Shown: positions 8,796 through 17,935 of the stretch, in pieces
Layout: each line of letters starts with the position of its first letter
Position numbering within the stretch: position 1 is the stretch's first letter
Source: Echinimonas agarilytica
GTDB taxonomy: Bacteria > Pseudomonadota > Gammaproteobacteria > Enterobacterales > Neiellaceae
Assembly (NCBI RefSeq): GCF_023703465.1
Contig: NZ_JAMQGP010000006.1
Coordinates: forward strand, 62,001 to 126,000
Reading direction: 5' to 3'
Length of the DNA: 64,000 nt
Notes under the pieces: generated by a model
Database searches by the model: none
What the model saw: the letters and a program-made list of their open reading frames with translations, nothing else
Told to the model about the DNA's origin: nothing
Translations under genes and position numbers: made by a program

Positions 8796-11096
8796 ATGCC
8801 AAAAGAATCAATGGGTGACATGACCGACGCAGCCGATTTAAGCCTGGAAGGTATCGAACGACAGCCCCTCCATCAGTTTACTGAACAAGCCTACCTAAAT
8901 TACTCCATGTACGTGATCATGGATCGTGCATTGCCGCATATCGGTGACGGTTTAAAGCCGGTGCAACGACGCATCATTTATGCGATGTCAGAGTTGGGTT
9001 TGTCCGCCTTATCCAAACACAAAAAATCAGCGCGTACAGTCGGTGATGTGTTGGGTAAATATCATCCACATGGCGACAGTGCTTGTTATGAAGCAATGGT
9101 GTTAATGGCGCAGCCATTTTCGTATCGCTACCCGCTGGTGGATGGCCAAGGCAACTGGGGCGCTCCAGATGATCCGAAATCATTTGCGGCCATGCGTTAT
9201 ACCGAAGCTCGTCTAGCTAAGTTCAGTGAAGTCTTACTGAGCGAACTTGGGCAGGGTACCAGCGATTGGGTTCCAAACTTTGACGGGACCATGAAAGAAC
9301 CTTCGGTTTTACCGGCTCGCCTGCCACATATTTTACTCAATGGTGTGACGGGAATTGCTGTGGGAATGGCAACTGACATTCCTCCCCACAATGTCAAAGA
9401 AATTACCGATGCGTGTGTGCATCTCATTGAAAATCCGAAAGCGACGGTGACCGATTTGATGGCCCATGTCCAAGGCCCGGATTATCCAACTGAAGCAGAA
9501 ATTATTACCCCCAAACAAGACATGCAGCGTATTTATGAAACCGGTCGAGGTAGCATTAGAATGCGTGCAGTTTGGAGTAAAGAAGACGGTGATGTGGTGG
9601 TCACAGCGCTTCCTCATCAAGCCTCTGGAGGCAAAGTATTAGAGCAAATAGCCGCACAAATGCAGGCTAAAAAACTCAATATGGTGGCGGATTTACGGGA
9701 TGAATCGGATCATGAAAATCCAACTCGCATTGTTATCATTCCGCGCTCAAATAGAGTGGACTGTGAACAGTTAATGCAACATCTGTTTGCAACCACAGAT
9801 CTTGAAAAAAGCTATCGCGTAAACATCAACATGTTGGGGCTCGATGGTCGACCCAAAGTGAAGCCACTAAACACCATTCTTAGCGAATGGATGGTGTACC
9901 GTCAGAATACGATCACGCGGCGTTTGCAGTTCCGTCTCGATAAAGTGCTCGATCGCTTACATGTGCTTGAAGCGTTGCTTATCGCATTCTTGAACATTGA
10001 TGAAGTGATTCGAATTATCCGTACGGAAGATGATGCGAAAGCCGCTTTAATTGCGACTTATTCATTGTCTGAGCGCCAAGCTGAAGCCATCCTTGAGCTG
10101 AAGTTGCGTCAGCTAGCAAAACTCGAAGAAATCAAGATTCGAGCAGAACAATCTGAGTTAGACGAAGAGCGTAAGAAGCTGGAATTACTTTTGAGCTCTG
10201 ACCGTCGACTTAAGACATTGATGAAAAAAGAGCTGATCGCCGATGCTGAAAAGTATGGCGACGCCCGTCGTTCACCGTTAATGGTGCGCTCGGAAGCGAA
10301 AGCTCTGACAGAAAAAGACTTGTTGCCGTCAGAGACGATAACCGTAGTGTTATCTGAAAAAGGTTGGGCGCGAGCGGCCAAAGGCCATGATGTTGATGTT
10401 AAAGGTTTAAGTTATAAATCTGGGGATCAATACTTGTCCAGTGCGTTAGGTCGAAGCAATCAGCTTGCTGTATTCATGGATAGCTCAGGACGAACATTTT
10501 CAACGGATTCTCATACCTTGCCGTCAGCTCGAAGTCAGGGCGAGCCTATGACTGGGCGTTTTACCTTAGTTGCTGGTGAAAACATTGAACATGTTTTAAT
10601 GGCTACAGACGAACAACGTTTTTTAATTACATCTGATGCGGGCTACGGCTTCGTGTGTAAATTTAGCAATATGATCAGCCGTAACAAAGCGGGTAAAGCG
10701 TTACTCACGCTCCCTTCCGGGGCGAAAGTGATGACTCCTCAGCCGATCACGAGCGATGAATCGCAAGTGGTGTCTGTGACCACGGAAGGGCGCATGTTGG
10801 TATTCCCTATTGATCAATTGCCTGAGCTTGGTAAAGGAAAAGGCAATAAAATCATTCAAATTCCGGCCGCACGTCTGCAAAGTCGTGAAGAGTACGTCAA
10901 ACAAATTGCGATTGTTCCGGTTGGCCAGTCTGTTGTTCTCAAAGCAGGAAAACGGAAGCTGACCCTTAAGGCTTCTGATTTGGAGCACTATCGCGGCGAC
11001 CGAGGGCGTCGAGGCAATAAACTACCTAGAGGACTTCAACGTGTTGAAGAGATTTTGGTAGAAGATGTAAATACAGAAACTCCCGATACGGAATAA
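8796..11096 (+). CDS. parC: DNA topoisomerase IV subunit A
   Basis: The DNA-cleaving subunit of topoisomerase IV. The active-site tyrosine is in [10 protein letters not shown] (Tyr135 with this start). The quinolone-resistance region reads [14 protein letters not shown], with the Ser and Glu usual for sensitive enzymes. The C-terminal half has the beta-pinwheel repeats but no GyrA box, which argues for ParC rather than GyrA. The length of 766 residues is close to E. coli ParC (752); later Met codons (residues 6 and 9) could be the true start. It lies downstream of parE, separated by a c-di-GMP gene. Confidence 0.96.
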   Translation: MPKESMGDMTDAADLSLEGIERQPLHQFTEQAYLNYSMYVIMDRALPHIGDGLKPVQRRIIYAMSELGLSALSKHKKSARTVGDVLGKYHPHGDSACYEAMVLMAQPFSYRYPLVDGQGNWGAPDDPKSFAAMRYTEARLAKFSEVLLSELGQGTSDWVPNFDGTMKEPSVLPARLPHILLNGVTGIAVGMATDIPPHNVKEITDACVHLIENPKATVTDLMAHVQGPDYPTEAEIITPKQDMQRIYETGRGSIRMRAVWSKEDGDVVVTALPHQASGGKVLEQIAAQMQAKKLNMVADLRDESDHENPTRIVIIPRSNRVDCEQLMQHLFATTDLEKSYRVNINMLGLDGRPKVKPLNTILSEWMVYRQNTITRRLQFRLDKVLDRLHVLEALLIAFLNIDEVIRIIRTEDDAKAALIATYSLSERQAEAILELKLRQLAKLEEIKIRAEQSELDEERKKLELLLSSDRRLKTLMKKELIADAEKYGDARRSPLMVRSEAKALTEKDLLPSETITVVLSEKGWARAAKGHDVDVKGLSYKSGDQYLSSALGRSNQLAVFMDSSGRTFSTDSHTLPSARSQGEPMTGRFTLVAGENIEHVLMATDEQRFLITSDAGYGFVCKFSNMISRNKAGKALLTLPSGAKVMTPQPITSDESQVVSVTTEGRMLVFPIDQLPELGKGKGNKIIQIPAARLQSREEYVKQIAIVPVGQSVVLKAGKRKLTLKASDLEHYRGDRGRRGNKLPRGLQRVEEILVEDVNTETPDTE

Positions 11097-11113
11097 TAAC
11101 ACGGCTAAAGCTG

Positions 11114-11131
11114 CTCCGAGTGTGCTCGGAG
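11114..11131 (+). terminator. Hairpin after parC
   Basis: A perfect stem CTCCGAG (11114-11120), loop TGTG, CTCGGAG (11125-11131). No T-run follows, so it is a weak terminator or an mRNA-end hairpin. Confidence 0.4.
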
Positions 11132-11195
11132 TGGTCTAGCATTAGTGTGATGCAGGATGCACCCGTTCTTTTCTTTTTATTTTAAACGGCCTGAT

Positions 11196-11912
11196 ATGCT
11201 CTATTTTTTTCGTGTTGTCACGGCGATCATATTCTTAATGATTTTGACCGTGCCCGTGTTACTTATGTGCTTGGCACGCCCTTTTCATCGCAATTCAGTT
11301 TTTCTGGTCTCACGGCCATTAACATGGTTGAGTCGATGGTATGGCTTCAAATTTGATGTTCGAGGAGAACATCATCTCGATGATATTGGGCCATGCGTAC
11401 TGGTATGTAATCATCAAAATACCCTAGATTTAGTCGTTGCTCCCAAGCCACTGCGCCGTGGTACTGTGAGTATCGGTAAGAAAAGCCTGAAGTGGATTCC
11501 GGTATTTGGCTTATTTTATTGGATCACGGGTAACATCATGATTGATCGCAAGAACTCAAATAAAGCAGCCGACACACTCAATCAAGCTGCCGAAGAAATG
11601 ATGACCAAAAAATTAAGCGTGTGGATGTTTCCTGAAGGCACGCGAAGTTATGGCCGGGGGCTACTTCCATTTAAAACTGGGGCATTTCGGTTAGCTAAAC
11701 AAGTGGGTGTTCCTATTGTTCCTGTGTGTGTATCAGACACTCATGAGCTGGTGAATCTTAACCGTTGGAACAATGGTGTGGTACCGATTGAGGTGTTACC
11801 TCCGGTGTATATCGACAACGATGCTGATATTCGCAAAGTTGCGAACGAGATCCACGACCAAATGGCTGCTACAATTGCGCGAATAACTCACGAAGTGAAA
11901 GGTAAATCATGA
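11196..11912 (+). CDS. plsC: 1-acyl-sn-glycerol-3-phosphate acyltransferase
   Basis: Adds the second acyl chain to lysophosphatidic acid in phospholipid synthesis at the inner membrane. The catalytic HX4D motif is NHQNTLD, and the substrate motif is FPEGTRS. An N-terminal membrane helix starts at LYFFRVVTAIIF. I place the start at ATG 11196 because PlsC proteins begin with MLY-F/I-FR; an upstream in-frame ATG at 11157 would add 13 residues and has no separate ribosome site. About 238 residues, normal for the family. The stop overlaps rraB (ATGA). Confidence 0.9.
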   Translation: MLYFFRVVTAIIFLMILTVPVLLMCLARPFHRNSVFLVSRPLTWLSRWYGFKFDVRGEHHLDDIGPCVLVCNHQNTLDLVVAPKPLRRGTVSIGKKSLKWIPVFGLFYWITGNIMIDRKNSNKAADTLNQAAEEMMTKKLSVWMFPEGTRSYGRGLLPFKTGAFRLAKQVGVPIVPVCVSDTHELVNLNRWNNGVVPIEVLPPVYIDNDADIRKVANEIHDQMAATIARITHEVKGKS

Positions 11913-12277
11913 ATCAGGCGCTCGAGTCACTGAAAGAATTCAACCGAGAAATCCGTCAGGAGCTTATTTCTGATGGTAGCGATCCAGAAGGGATCTACAT
12001 TATTGAACATCACTTCTCCGCAGAAGATTTTGATCAGCTTGAAAAAGCAGCAATGATTGCTTTTAAGCTAGGTTTTGAAGTCACCGATGCAGAACAAATC
12101 GAAGATGATGAAGGTGCAGTGATCTTTAGTTTCGACTTGGTGACAGAAAAGCTTTTGGATGTTGTATTGCTCGATGCCGAGTGTGAAACGATGCTCGACT
12201 ATGCTCAGCAGTGGGGCGTTGAGTATGACGGTTGGGGCACATATTTCGTTGACCCTGAAGGTGAAGAAGAAGGTTAA
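11909..12277 (+). CDS. rraB: Regulator of RNase E activity B
   Basis: An acidic protein that binds RNase E and changes which RNAs it degrades. The family core is clear: DGSDPEGIYIIEHHFSAEDF, LEKAAMIAFKLGFEVTD and GVEYDGWGTYFVDPEGEE. The 122 residues are slightly shorter than E. coli RraB (138), which has a longer acidic tail. The ATG overlaps the plsC stop by four bases, so the two are likely co-transcribed and coupled. Confidence 0.93.
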   Translation: MNQALESLKEFNREIRQELISDGSDPEGIYIIEHHFSAEDFDQLEKAAMIAFKLGFEVTDAEQIEDDEGAVIFSFDLVTEKLLDVVLLDAECETMLDYAQQWGVEYDGWGTYFVDPEGEEEG

Positions 12278-12412
12278 TGTTACCGTCATGAGCTTGCCAT
12301 AATTCCCTTCTACCCTATTTAACACGGCGCTTAGGGCGCTGTATTTGTTAAATGAGTCACAGCCATATCCGAGTAATGCCGGTTGGCTGAATTCTATGTT
12401 GAAGGGAATATG

Positions 12413-12664
12413 ATGAGAATCTATGTTGGTAATCTGTCGTATAAAATGACAGATGAAAGCCTAGCAGAGGCCTTTGCTCAGTACGGTGAAATTGCCTCAG
12501 CAAATATAATTATAGACCGCGACACCCAACGTTCTAAAGGGTTTGGCTTTGTTGATATGGTTGATGATGCTGCTGCACAATCAGCCATTGAACGTTTAAA
12601 TGGTCAGCCGCTCGATGGCCGAAATGTAGTGGTCAATGAAGCCCGCCCTCGCGCTTCTAGATAA
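12413..12664 (+). CDS. RNA recognition motif (RRM) RNA-binding protein
   Basis: A single-domain RNA-binding protein of about 83 residues. RNP2 is IYVGNL at the start and RNP1 is KGFGFVDM in the middle; the C-terminus is short and basic (NEARPRASR). The ATG at 12413 is preceded by AAGGGA (12402-12407) at good spacing; ATG 12410 is the alternative. Bacterial proteins of this type are often induced by cold, but no cold-shock element could be identified here. A hairpin terminator follows, so it is probably a single-gene unit. Confidence 0.9.
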   Translation: MRIYVGNLSYKMTDESLAEAFAQYGEIASANIIIDRDTQRSKGFGFVDMVDDAAAQSAIERLNGQPLDGRNVVVNEARPRASR

Positions 12665-12671
12665 AACGAAT

Positions 12672-12700
12672 TAGGTGCTAGCTCCTCGCGTTAGCACCTA
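12672..12700 (+). terminator. Hairpin after the RRM gene
   Basis: Perfect 9-bp arms TAGGTGCTA (12672-12680) and TAGCACCTA (12692-12700). The T-run after it is poor (CCTGCTCTACCTTTTG), so termination efficiency is uncertain. Confidence 0.5.
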
Positions 12701-12813
12701 CCTGCTCTACCTTTTGTTGAAATATCCGAGTTGCTTTCGCGTCTTCACTAGCGCCTTTCGTCTATTATCATTAATATACGCTCAGCTTCTGACTTCCTCG
12801 GGAATTTCTTTTT

Positions 12814-13476
12814 ATGTTGCTTTCTCATAAGCATAATTTTTTGTTTGTACACATTGCTAAAACCGGTGGGACTAGTGTTCGTACCGCGTTATCTAAGTAT
12901 CGTTGGGGTCATCGTTATTCGGTACCTCAGTTCATTGCAAACAAAATGAGCCAGTTAACTGGGCATCATATTGGGTCCAAATTTCCAAGGCACTCCAAAA
13001 TTATTGCGGCTAAAGAAATGCTCCCCGATGAGTATTTCGAGCAACTGTTTAAATTTGCTTTTGTACGCAATCCATGGGATTTACAAGTAAGCTCATTTCA
13101 TCACATCAAGCGTGAGCGGCCACATGTGATGCAAGGCAAAGACGATTTTGAAACGTTTTTGCGGTGGAAATTCGATCCTGAACGTCCATATCAATATCAC
13201 ATTGATACATCCTTAGAACTTCAGTCGGACTACTTGGTTGATTTGCATGGAAAAGTGTTAGTGGATTACATTGGCCACTATGAAAATTTGCAAGATGACT
13301 TTCGCTACGTGTGTGACAAAGTTGGCGTTAGCGGGTTAGCTTTACCCCACAAACGCAAAGCGACCGATAGGGCAAAGTACCTGAGTTATTACACCGATGA
13401 AACGGCTGAATTAGTGGCGAAACATTTTGCTCGAGACATTGATATTTTAGGCTACACATTTGATCCTAAAACCTAA
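12814..13476 (+). CDS. Sulfotransferase family 2 protein
   Basis: A 220-residue protein resembling the carbohydrate sulfotransferase family (Sulfotransfer_2). The 5'-phosphosulfate loop is FVHIAKTGGTSVRTAL at residues 11-26 and the 3'-phosphate motif is FAFVRNPWDLQVSSFHH near 82-97. Family members transfer sulfate from PAPS to sugars; the acceptor here is unknown. No signal peptide or membrane anchor is seen. It stands alone between an RRM gene and a convergent MATE gene and ends at a strong terminator. A role in decorating exopolysaccharide or LPS is only an inference. Confidence 0.8.
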   Translation: MLLSHKHNFLFVHIAKTGGTSVRTALSKYRWGHRYSVPQFIANKMSQLTGHHIGSKFPRHSKIIAAKEMLPDEYFEQLFKFAFVRNPWDLQVSSFHHIKRERPHVMQGKDDFETFLRWKFDPERPYQYHIDTSLELQSDYLVDLHGKVLVDYIGHYENLQDDFRYVCDKVGVSGLALPHKRKATDRAKYLSYYTDETAELVAKHFARDIDILGYTFDPKT

Positions 13477-13486
13477 AGTATTCAAT

Positions 13487-13511
13487 AAAAACCGGCATTA
13501 TGCCGGTTTTT
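13487..13511. terminator. Bidirectional terminator between convergent genes
   Basis: Perfect arms AAAAACCGGCA (13487-13497) and TGCCGGTTTTT (13501-13511), loop TTA. It serves the sulfotransferase on the plus strand and the MATE gene on the minus strand. Confidence 0.85.
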
Positions 13512-13527
13512 ATATCTCTCTTCGATG

Positions 13528-14871
13528 TTAAGCCGCTAGAGTTTGCATCCACGTTTTTTGAATCAATTTACGTACAAATAGCACTGCCTTGGTGACTTCT
13601 TCGGTGTACACCATCAAGTAAATGTAGAAGAATCCCCAATCTAAATATACCGCAATAACTGTCATTGGAATGCCAATACACCACATTCCAAATGTATCCG
13701 ACAATAGGCAGTACTTGTTCTGTCCGCCGGTACGAAGCACACCCATAGAGAGCGTCATATTGGTGATTTTAAGCCAACTAAACGCCGCGATTAAAATGAT
13801 GATTTGGCGCGCTTGATCAATCGTACTTGTGTCTAAGTTGTTGTACGGCATAAGTACTAGATCAATATTCAATGCCAATAATCCACCGACCAACACAGCG
13901 ACGATAGGGCAGAACAAGGCAAAATTCTTCGCCAAATTCCACGCTTGCTGATGGTTATTTGCGCCCAGTTGATGCCCCACCATAATGGCACTGGCCGATG
14001 CCATACCAAAGAATAGAGAAATCAATATACCTTCTACAGGCGCAAGCATGCTCGCTACAGCGAGTGCTTCGGTGCTCACTCGGCCATATAAAATTGCATA
14101 GACGAAGGTGCCGCTCGACCAAATCCCAAAATTAAGCATCATCGGCAGACTAATCGTGAGGTACCTCCGCCATGCCGATAGCGAATGAACAATGGCAAAG
14201 CTTTCGACTCTCGGAAGCACCAAATGGCGACGCCAAATCAAATACCCAACCAGCATTGCAAGGTGGAATGCACGAGCTACCGAAGTTGCAATAGCTGCAC
14301 CAGCCACGCCCATAGCCGGTACAGGCCCCGCTCCAAAGATAAATACCCAGTTCATCAAAATGTTAGCAATGACGGCAATTGCGCTAATGACCAGTGGGGT
14401 TTTGACCTGACCGACACTTCGCAATGACGCTTCAAACACCATGAGCAAGTAGCTGAAAATCAATGCAGGAATCGTGAGGCGAATGTAGTCAGCCCCCAGA
14501 GCTATAACTTCGGCATCGTTGGTTCCCCACGCGATAATCGACTCTGCAAATAGAAACAAGGCAATGATTAAAGGCAGTAATAGTGCCGCCCCTGTAGTAC
14601 TGGCCAGAACAATAGCGCTTCTAATGCCGTTCACATTTTTGGCGCCCCAATATTGAGATGACAAAATGCTCAAAGCAGTGCCCAAACCAGCAAAAATAAC
14701 CAGAATTACAAACTGAACTCGGTTGCCAAGACCCACTGCCGCAACGGCTGAATTTCCAAGGTGGCCAACCATCATGACGTCAATCATCCCCAGCATCGTC
14801 ATTAAAACTTGCTGCAATGAAATGGGCCATGCTAATTGGAAGCTCAACTTGAGCGCGTGGTTCTGTTTCAA
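13528..14871 (-). CDS. MATE family efflux transporter
   Basis: An inner membrane multidrug/toxin exporter driven by Na+ or H+ in known relatives. The 447 residues are very hydrophobic with about twelve predicted membrane segments in two similar halves. The N-terminal family signature is visible (LAWPISLQQVLMTMLGMIDVMMVGHLGNSAVAAVGLGN, positions about 13-50). The substrate cannot be read from sequence. It is transcribed away from an AraC-type regulator across about 190 bp, so that regulator could control it, but no operator was recognised. Confidence 0.88.
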   Translation of the reverse strand: MKQNHALKLSFQLAWPISLQQVLMTMLGMIDVMMVGHLGNSAVAAVGLGNRVQFVILVIFAGLGTALSILSSQYWGAKNVNGIRSAIVLASTTGAALLLPLIIALFLFAESIIAWGTNDAEVIALGADYIRLTIPALIFSYLLMVFEASLRSVGQVKTPLVISAIAVIANILMNWVFIFGAGPVPAMGVAGAAIATSVARAFHLAMLVGYLIWRRHLVLPRVESFAIVHSLSAWRRYLTISLPMMLNFGIWSSGTFVYAILYGRVSTEALAVASMLAPVEGILISLFFGMASASAIMVGHQLGANNHQQAWNLAKNFALFCPIVAVLVGGLLALNIDLVLMPYNNLDTSTIDQARQIIILIAAFSWLKITNMTLSMGVLRTGGQNKYCLLSDTFGMWCIGIPMTVIAVYLDWGFFYIYLMVYTEEVTKAVLFVRKLIQKTWMQTLAA

Positions 14872-15059
14872 TTCTTACTCCGATTTATACTGTCTTAAAA
14901 TAGTAAATGTGATATAGGTCTCTTTGTTCAAAAAGGTGGGGTCCGACACAAAATCGGAGCTTTTACCTCGTTGTTAGGGCGCATTATAGTTTTAGATGAT
15001 GACAAAAAAAGAACTTAGAGTATCATTTATATGTTCAAAACTATCATTGGTTAATTTTT

Positions 15060-15905
15060 GTGCATGATGTTTTTCATATTCACACGGACTGCAAAGAGCA
15101 TTTTATCTCCGTAAAAGATGTACCAAGACTTCGTGCAGAGGGGTTGGTGCTTGCAGGCCGCTCTGAGCTTAAAACTCATTATGAAATAGCTCGGGAGCGC
15201 CCTGAATATCACACCTTGCTTATTACCTTGTCAGGTGGCGGATTATTGGAGTCTGAGCATGCCCAGATCCCCATTACATCTGACACATTGGTGTTATTGC
15301 CTGCAGGCAAGCCTCACTATTTTCATTTAAATACAGAGCCTCAATGGAAAACGTGTTGGGTGCTGCTGGACGATAGTCCCAGATGGCAGTTCATGCATGA
15401 AAAGCAATCGCAAATTGCTTCGCTGAGTGATGAAGCTGCGCGTGTGGATTTAAATCTGTGGTTATTGAGCCGAGAAATGGAAAGTTCTGCACCAAACAAC
15501 ACCATTATTGATTTGTTGGCTCAAACGCAAATGACATACCTAGACCAAATGTTGGACAGAAAGCAGCAACTACCACGTCAACAGCTCAAATTGTTGCAAT
15601 TATTTGATGATGTGAATAATCAACTTCATCTTGATTGGAGTGTTGCAGACCTTGCTGAGCGTATGTTTATCTCCCCCCCGCAACTGTATCGTTTGTGTCA
15701 GCAATACATGGGCACAAGCCCAATGCAGCATATCTCTAGACTTCGAGTTCAGCGAGCGTGTGATTTGCTCAGGCATTCAGATTTGTCGATTCGACAAATT
15801 GCGCAATCACTTGGTTACGATGATGGCCTGAGCTTTTCTCACCGCTTTAAAAAGCAAATGGGAGTGTCGCCTAAATTGTGGCGACATCAACAATCATTGC
15901 TTTGA
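15060..15905 (+). CDS. AraC family transcriptional regulator
   Basis: A 281-residue regulator with an N-terminal cupin-type ligand domain (about 20-150, with LLPAGKPHYFHL) and a C-terminal pair of helix-turn-helix motifs (about 185-278). The second half carries the AraC signature (DLLRHSDLSIRQIAQSLGYD then FSHRFKKQMGVSPKLWR). The start is GTG at 15060 with no good ribosome site; the ligand is unknown, a sugar being usual for such cupin folds. It is divergent from the MATE exporter and overlaps the convergent PHP gene by 12 bp at its end. Confidence 0.88.
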   Translation: MHDVFHIHTDCKEHFISVKDVPRLRAEGLVLAGRSELKTHYEIARERPEYHTLLITLSGGGLLESEHAQIPITSDTLVLLPAGKPHYFHLNTEPQWKTCWVLLDDSPRWQFMHEKQSQIASLSDEAARVDLNLWLLSREMESSAPNNTIIDLLAQTQMTYLDQMLDRKQQLPRQQLKLLQLFDDVNNQLHLDWSVADLAERMFISPPQLYRLCQQYMGTSPMQHISRLRVQRACDLLRHSDLSIRQIAQSLGYDDGLSFSHRFKKQMGVSPKLWRHQQSLL

Positions 15906-16634
15906 TAAAGCCTGAACCACGCTTTTATGGTGCAGCGATAGGAATTCAACGAAGCGCCCAAGATTTACATTCACAATATTGGCTTCATCAATACCTACGC
16001 GTTCAACGGCTTTGAGACTCTGAGTAAAATCTCCCAATTGGAAACTGATGTGAGAATCCGTTGCAATGCTAATTTTGGCATTCAGCCTCTGAGCCACTTC
16101 TAAAATCGCAATGCAGTTTGGCTCGCTACCATGGCGTGACTCAAGAAAAGAACTGTTATTGACTTCAATTGCAACGTTGTTAGCCACGGCCGCTTCAATA
16201 ACTGCTTCATAATCAAATGGAAAGTTCGGATTGCCGGGGTGTCCAATAACTTGGCATCTACCCGACTCTATCGCACCAATGAGCGCATTTGTATGGGCGG
16301 CTTTGGTGCTTGGGGGAAATACAGGTTCGTGGAAGCTAGCAATGATCCAATCGAGTTTTGAAAGCAAAGGCTCTTCAACGTCAAGGTCGCCATTTTCATT
16401 AAGTATATTGGCCTCCATACCCCGAAAAATTACAATACCATCCACCGAGCGCGGAAAAATCTTCATGTTGATGAAGTGATACAGGTGTGGGCTGTCGGGC
16501 ATCGCGACACCATGATCGGTAATGGCAAATGCTTCAAGGCCTCTTTGTTTTGCGACCGTCAAATAATCATGAACAGTACTAAATGCATGAGTACTGCCAA
16601 TGGTATGTGCGTGGGTATCAACCAGTATTTTCAC
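15894..16634 (-). CDS. PHP domain metal-dependent phosphatase (YcdX family)
   Basis: A 246-residue PHP-superfamily hydrolase, the size of E. coli YcdX (245). Metal-binding motifs in order are DTHAHT (HxH), ITDHG, GMEANI, ASFHEP, VIGHPGN and ATDSHIS, enough for the trinuclear site of this family. YcdX-like enzymes act as phosphatases on small phosphorylated compounds; the physiological substrate is unclear. It is cytoplasmic with no signal peptide. Its 3' end overlaps the AraC gene tail-to-tail. Confidence 0.88.
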   Translation of the reverse strand: MKILVDTHAHTIGSTHAFSTVHDYLTVAKQRGLEAFAITDHGVAMPDSPHLYHFINMKIFPRSVDGIVIFRGMEANILNENGDLDVEEPLLSKLDWIIASFHEPVFPPSTKAAHTNALIGAIESGRCQVIGHPGNPNFPFDYEAVIEAAVANNVAIEVNNSSFLESRHGSEPNCIAILEVAQRLNAKISIATDSHISFQLGDFTQSLKAVERVGIDEANIVNVNLGRFVEFLSLHHKSVVQALSKQ

Positions 16635-16770
16635 AAATCACTCCAGTGAAATTGAACAAACAACACAAAGCATAGCCCTTTTCGAACGACAAGCTAAAGT
16701 GTGAGCTATCTAGCACGGAGAAATAATTTATTTTCCTATACTGCAAGTGAGCAACAGAGGCGAACAAATT

Positions 16771-17928
16771 ATGAGGACACTATTACTCATAGGTTGGTGC
16801 GTGTTAAGTTTTGCTTGCACAAGCACTAATGATGGTTCCATTGCAGAACGACCTATCGGTCTATCTGAGCTTCCTTTACCTGTTCATAGAGCTGGCGAAG
16901 ATATTCCTGATGCCCAACAAATTTTTGCACTAAGCCCCGAAATCAAAGAAACATTGGATCACAAGTTTGCCCGATATCGACACGACCCGCATGATCTGAT
17001 GTTCGCTTTTCGGAAGTGGATGACAGCGGATGATGGGTTTAAGGTTCAATACGATAACACCACCACTTATACCGCAACAGAAACCTTTCATGAACGCGCT
17101 GGTAATTGTATGTCATTGGCGTTGATGACAGTAGCATTTGCAGATCACCTCGATTTATCGGCCGATTTTTTGAGGCCCGATGTGCCGCTTTTTTGGGAAC
17201 AGCGAGATGGTATTGAAACCATTGGTGATCATGTCAACGTGGTGGTGAGAGAGAATTATCAAAGACCTTATGTATTGGGATCTAATGCGTTTATCGTCGA
17301 TTTTACGCCCAACAACCGTTATCAATTCGTCAAGCGCATGAAACTCAGTCGACACGAGGCCATCACGTCGTTTTATTCAAATCGAGCAGCCGAAGCACTG
17401 TCACTAAATCAGCTTGATTTAGCCTACAGTTACGCTTGGCATGCCATTCAGACATCACCTTTGGATTCTGGTATTTACTCGTTAGTGGGAGTCGTGTTGA
17501 GACGACAGGGGCAAATTGATTTAGCTGAACGAAGTTATCGAGCGGGTATGCAGCTTGATGATGTCGACCCTTTATTGCTGCATAACTTGGTCTACTTTTT
17601 GCGGTTCGATGAGCGGCATTACGAAGCTTATCTGCTCTCGTTAAAGCTTGAAAAAATTAAACTCAATAGCCCATTTGTCATGGCCAGAGAGGCTCAAAGC
17701 TTTTATGAGGCCGGGGACTATAAGCAAGCACTTGAAACCTATAATAATGCGATTCAAAGAGCCAACTACATACACGATCTGCACTTCGGAAAGGCTCGTG
17801 TTTTATTAGCTTTGGGTGAATATGAAGATGCTAAAGCCGAGTTAAACAAAGCCAAAGAGCTGAGCACAACCCGACAGCAGGCCAGTCAATACAGCGGTAA
17901 AATAGCCGCACTGAATAACCTGCTATAG
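16771..17928 (+). CDS. Transglutaminase-like / TPR lipoprotein
   Basis: A probable outer-envelope lipoprotein of about 385 residues. The signal sequence ends LSFAC with Cys16, an imperfect but plausible lipobox. Residues about 70-190 look like a transglutaminase/cysteine-protease fold: ERAGNCMSLALMTVAFA (candidate Cys), GDHVNVVV (His) and IVDFTPN (Asp). About four TPR-type repeats follow (LDLAYSYAWHAIQTSPLDSG, IDLAERSYRAG, YKQALETYNNA, YEDAKAELNKA). ATG 16771 is preferred over GTG 16747 because GAGG lies 10 bases upstream. The substrate is unknown. Confidence 0.72.
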   Translation: MRTLLLIGWCVLSFACTSTNDGSIAERPIGLSELPLPVHRAGEDIPDAQQIFALSPEIKETLDHKFARYRHDPHDLMFAFRKWMTADDGFKVQYDNTTTYTATETFHERAGNCMSLALMTVAFADHLDLSADFLRPDVPLFWEQRDGIETIGDHVNVVVRENYQRPYVLGSNAFIVDFTPNNRYQFVKRMKLSRHEAITSFYSNRAAEALSLNQLDLAYSYAWHAIQTSPLDSGIYSLVGVVLRRQGQIDLAERSYRAGMQLDDVDPLLLHNLVYFLRFDERHYEAYLLSLKLEKIKLNSPFVMAREAQSFYEAGDYKQALETYNNAIQRANYIHDLHFGKARVLLALGEYEDAKAELNKAKELSTTRQQASQYSGKIAALNNLL

Positions 17929-17935
17929 TTGTGGA

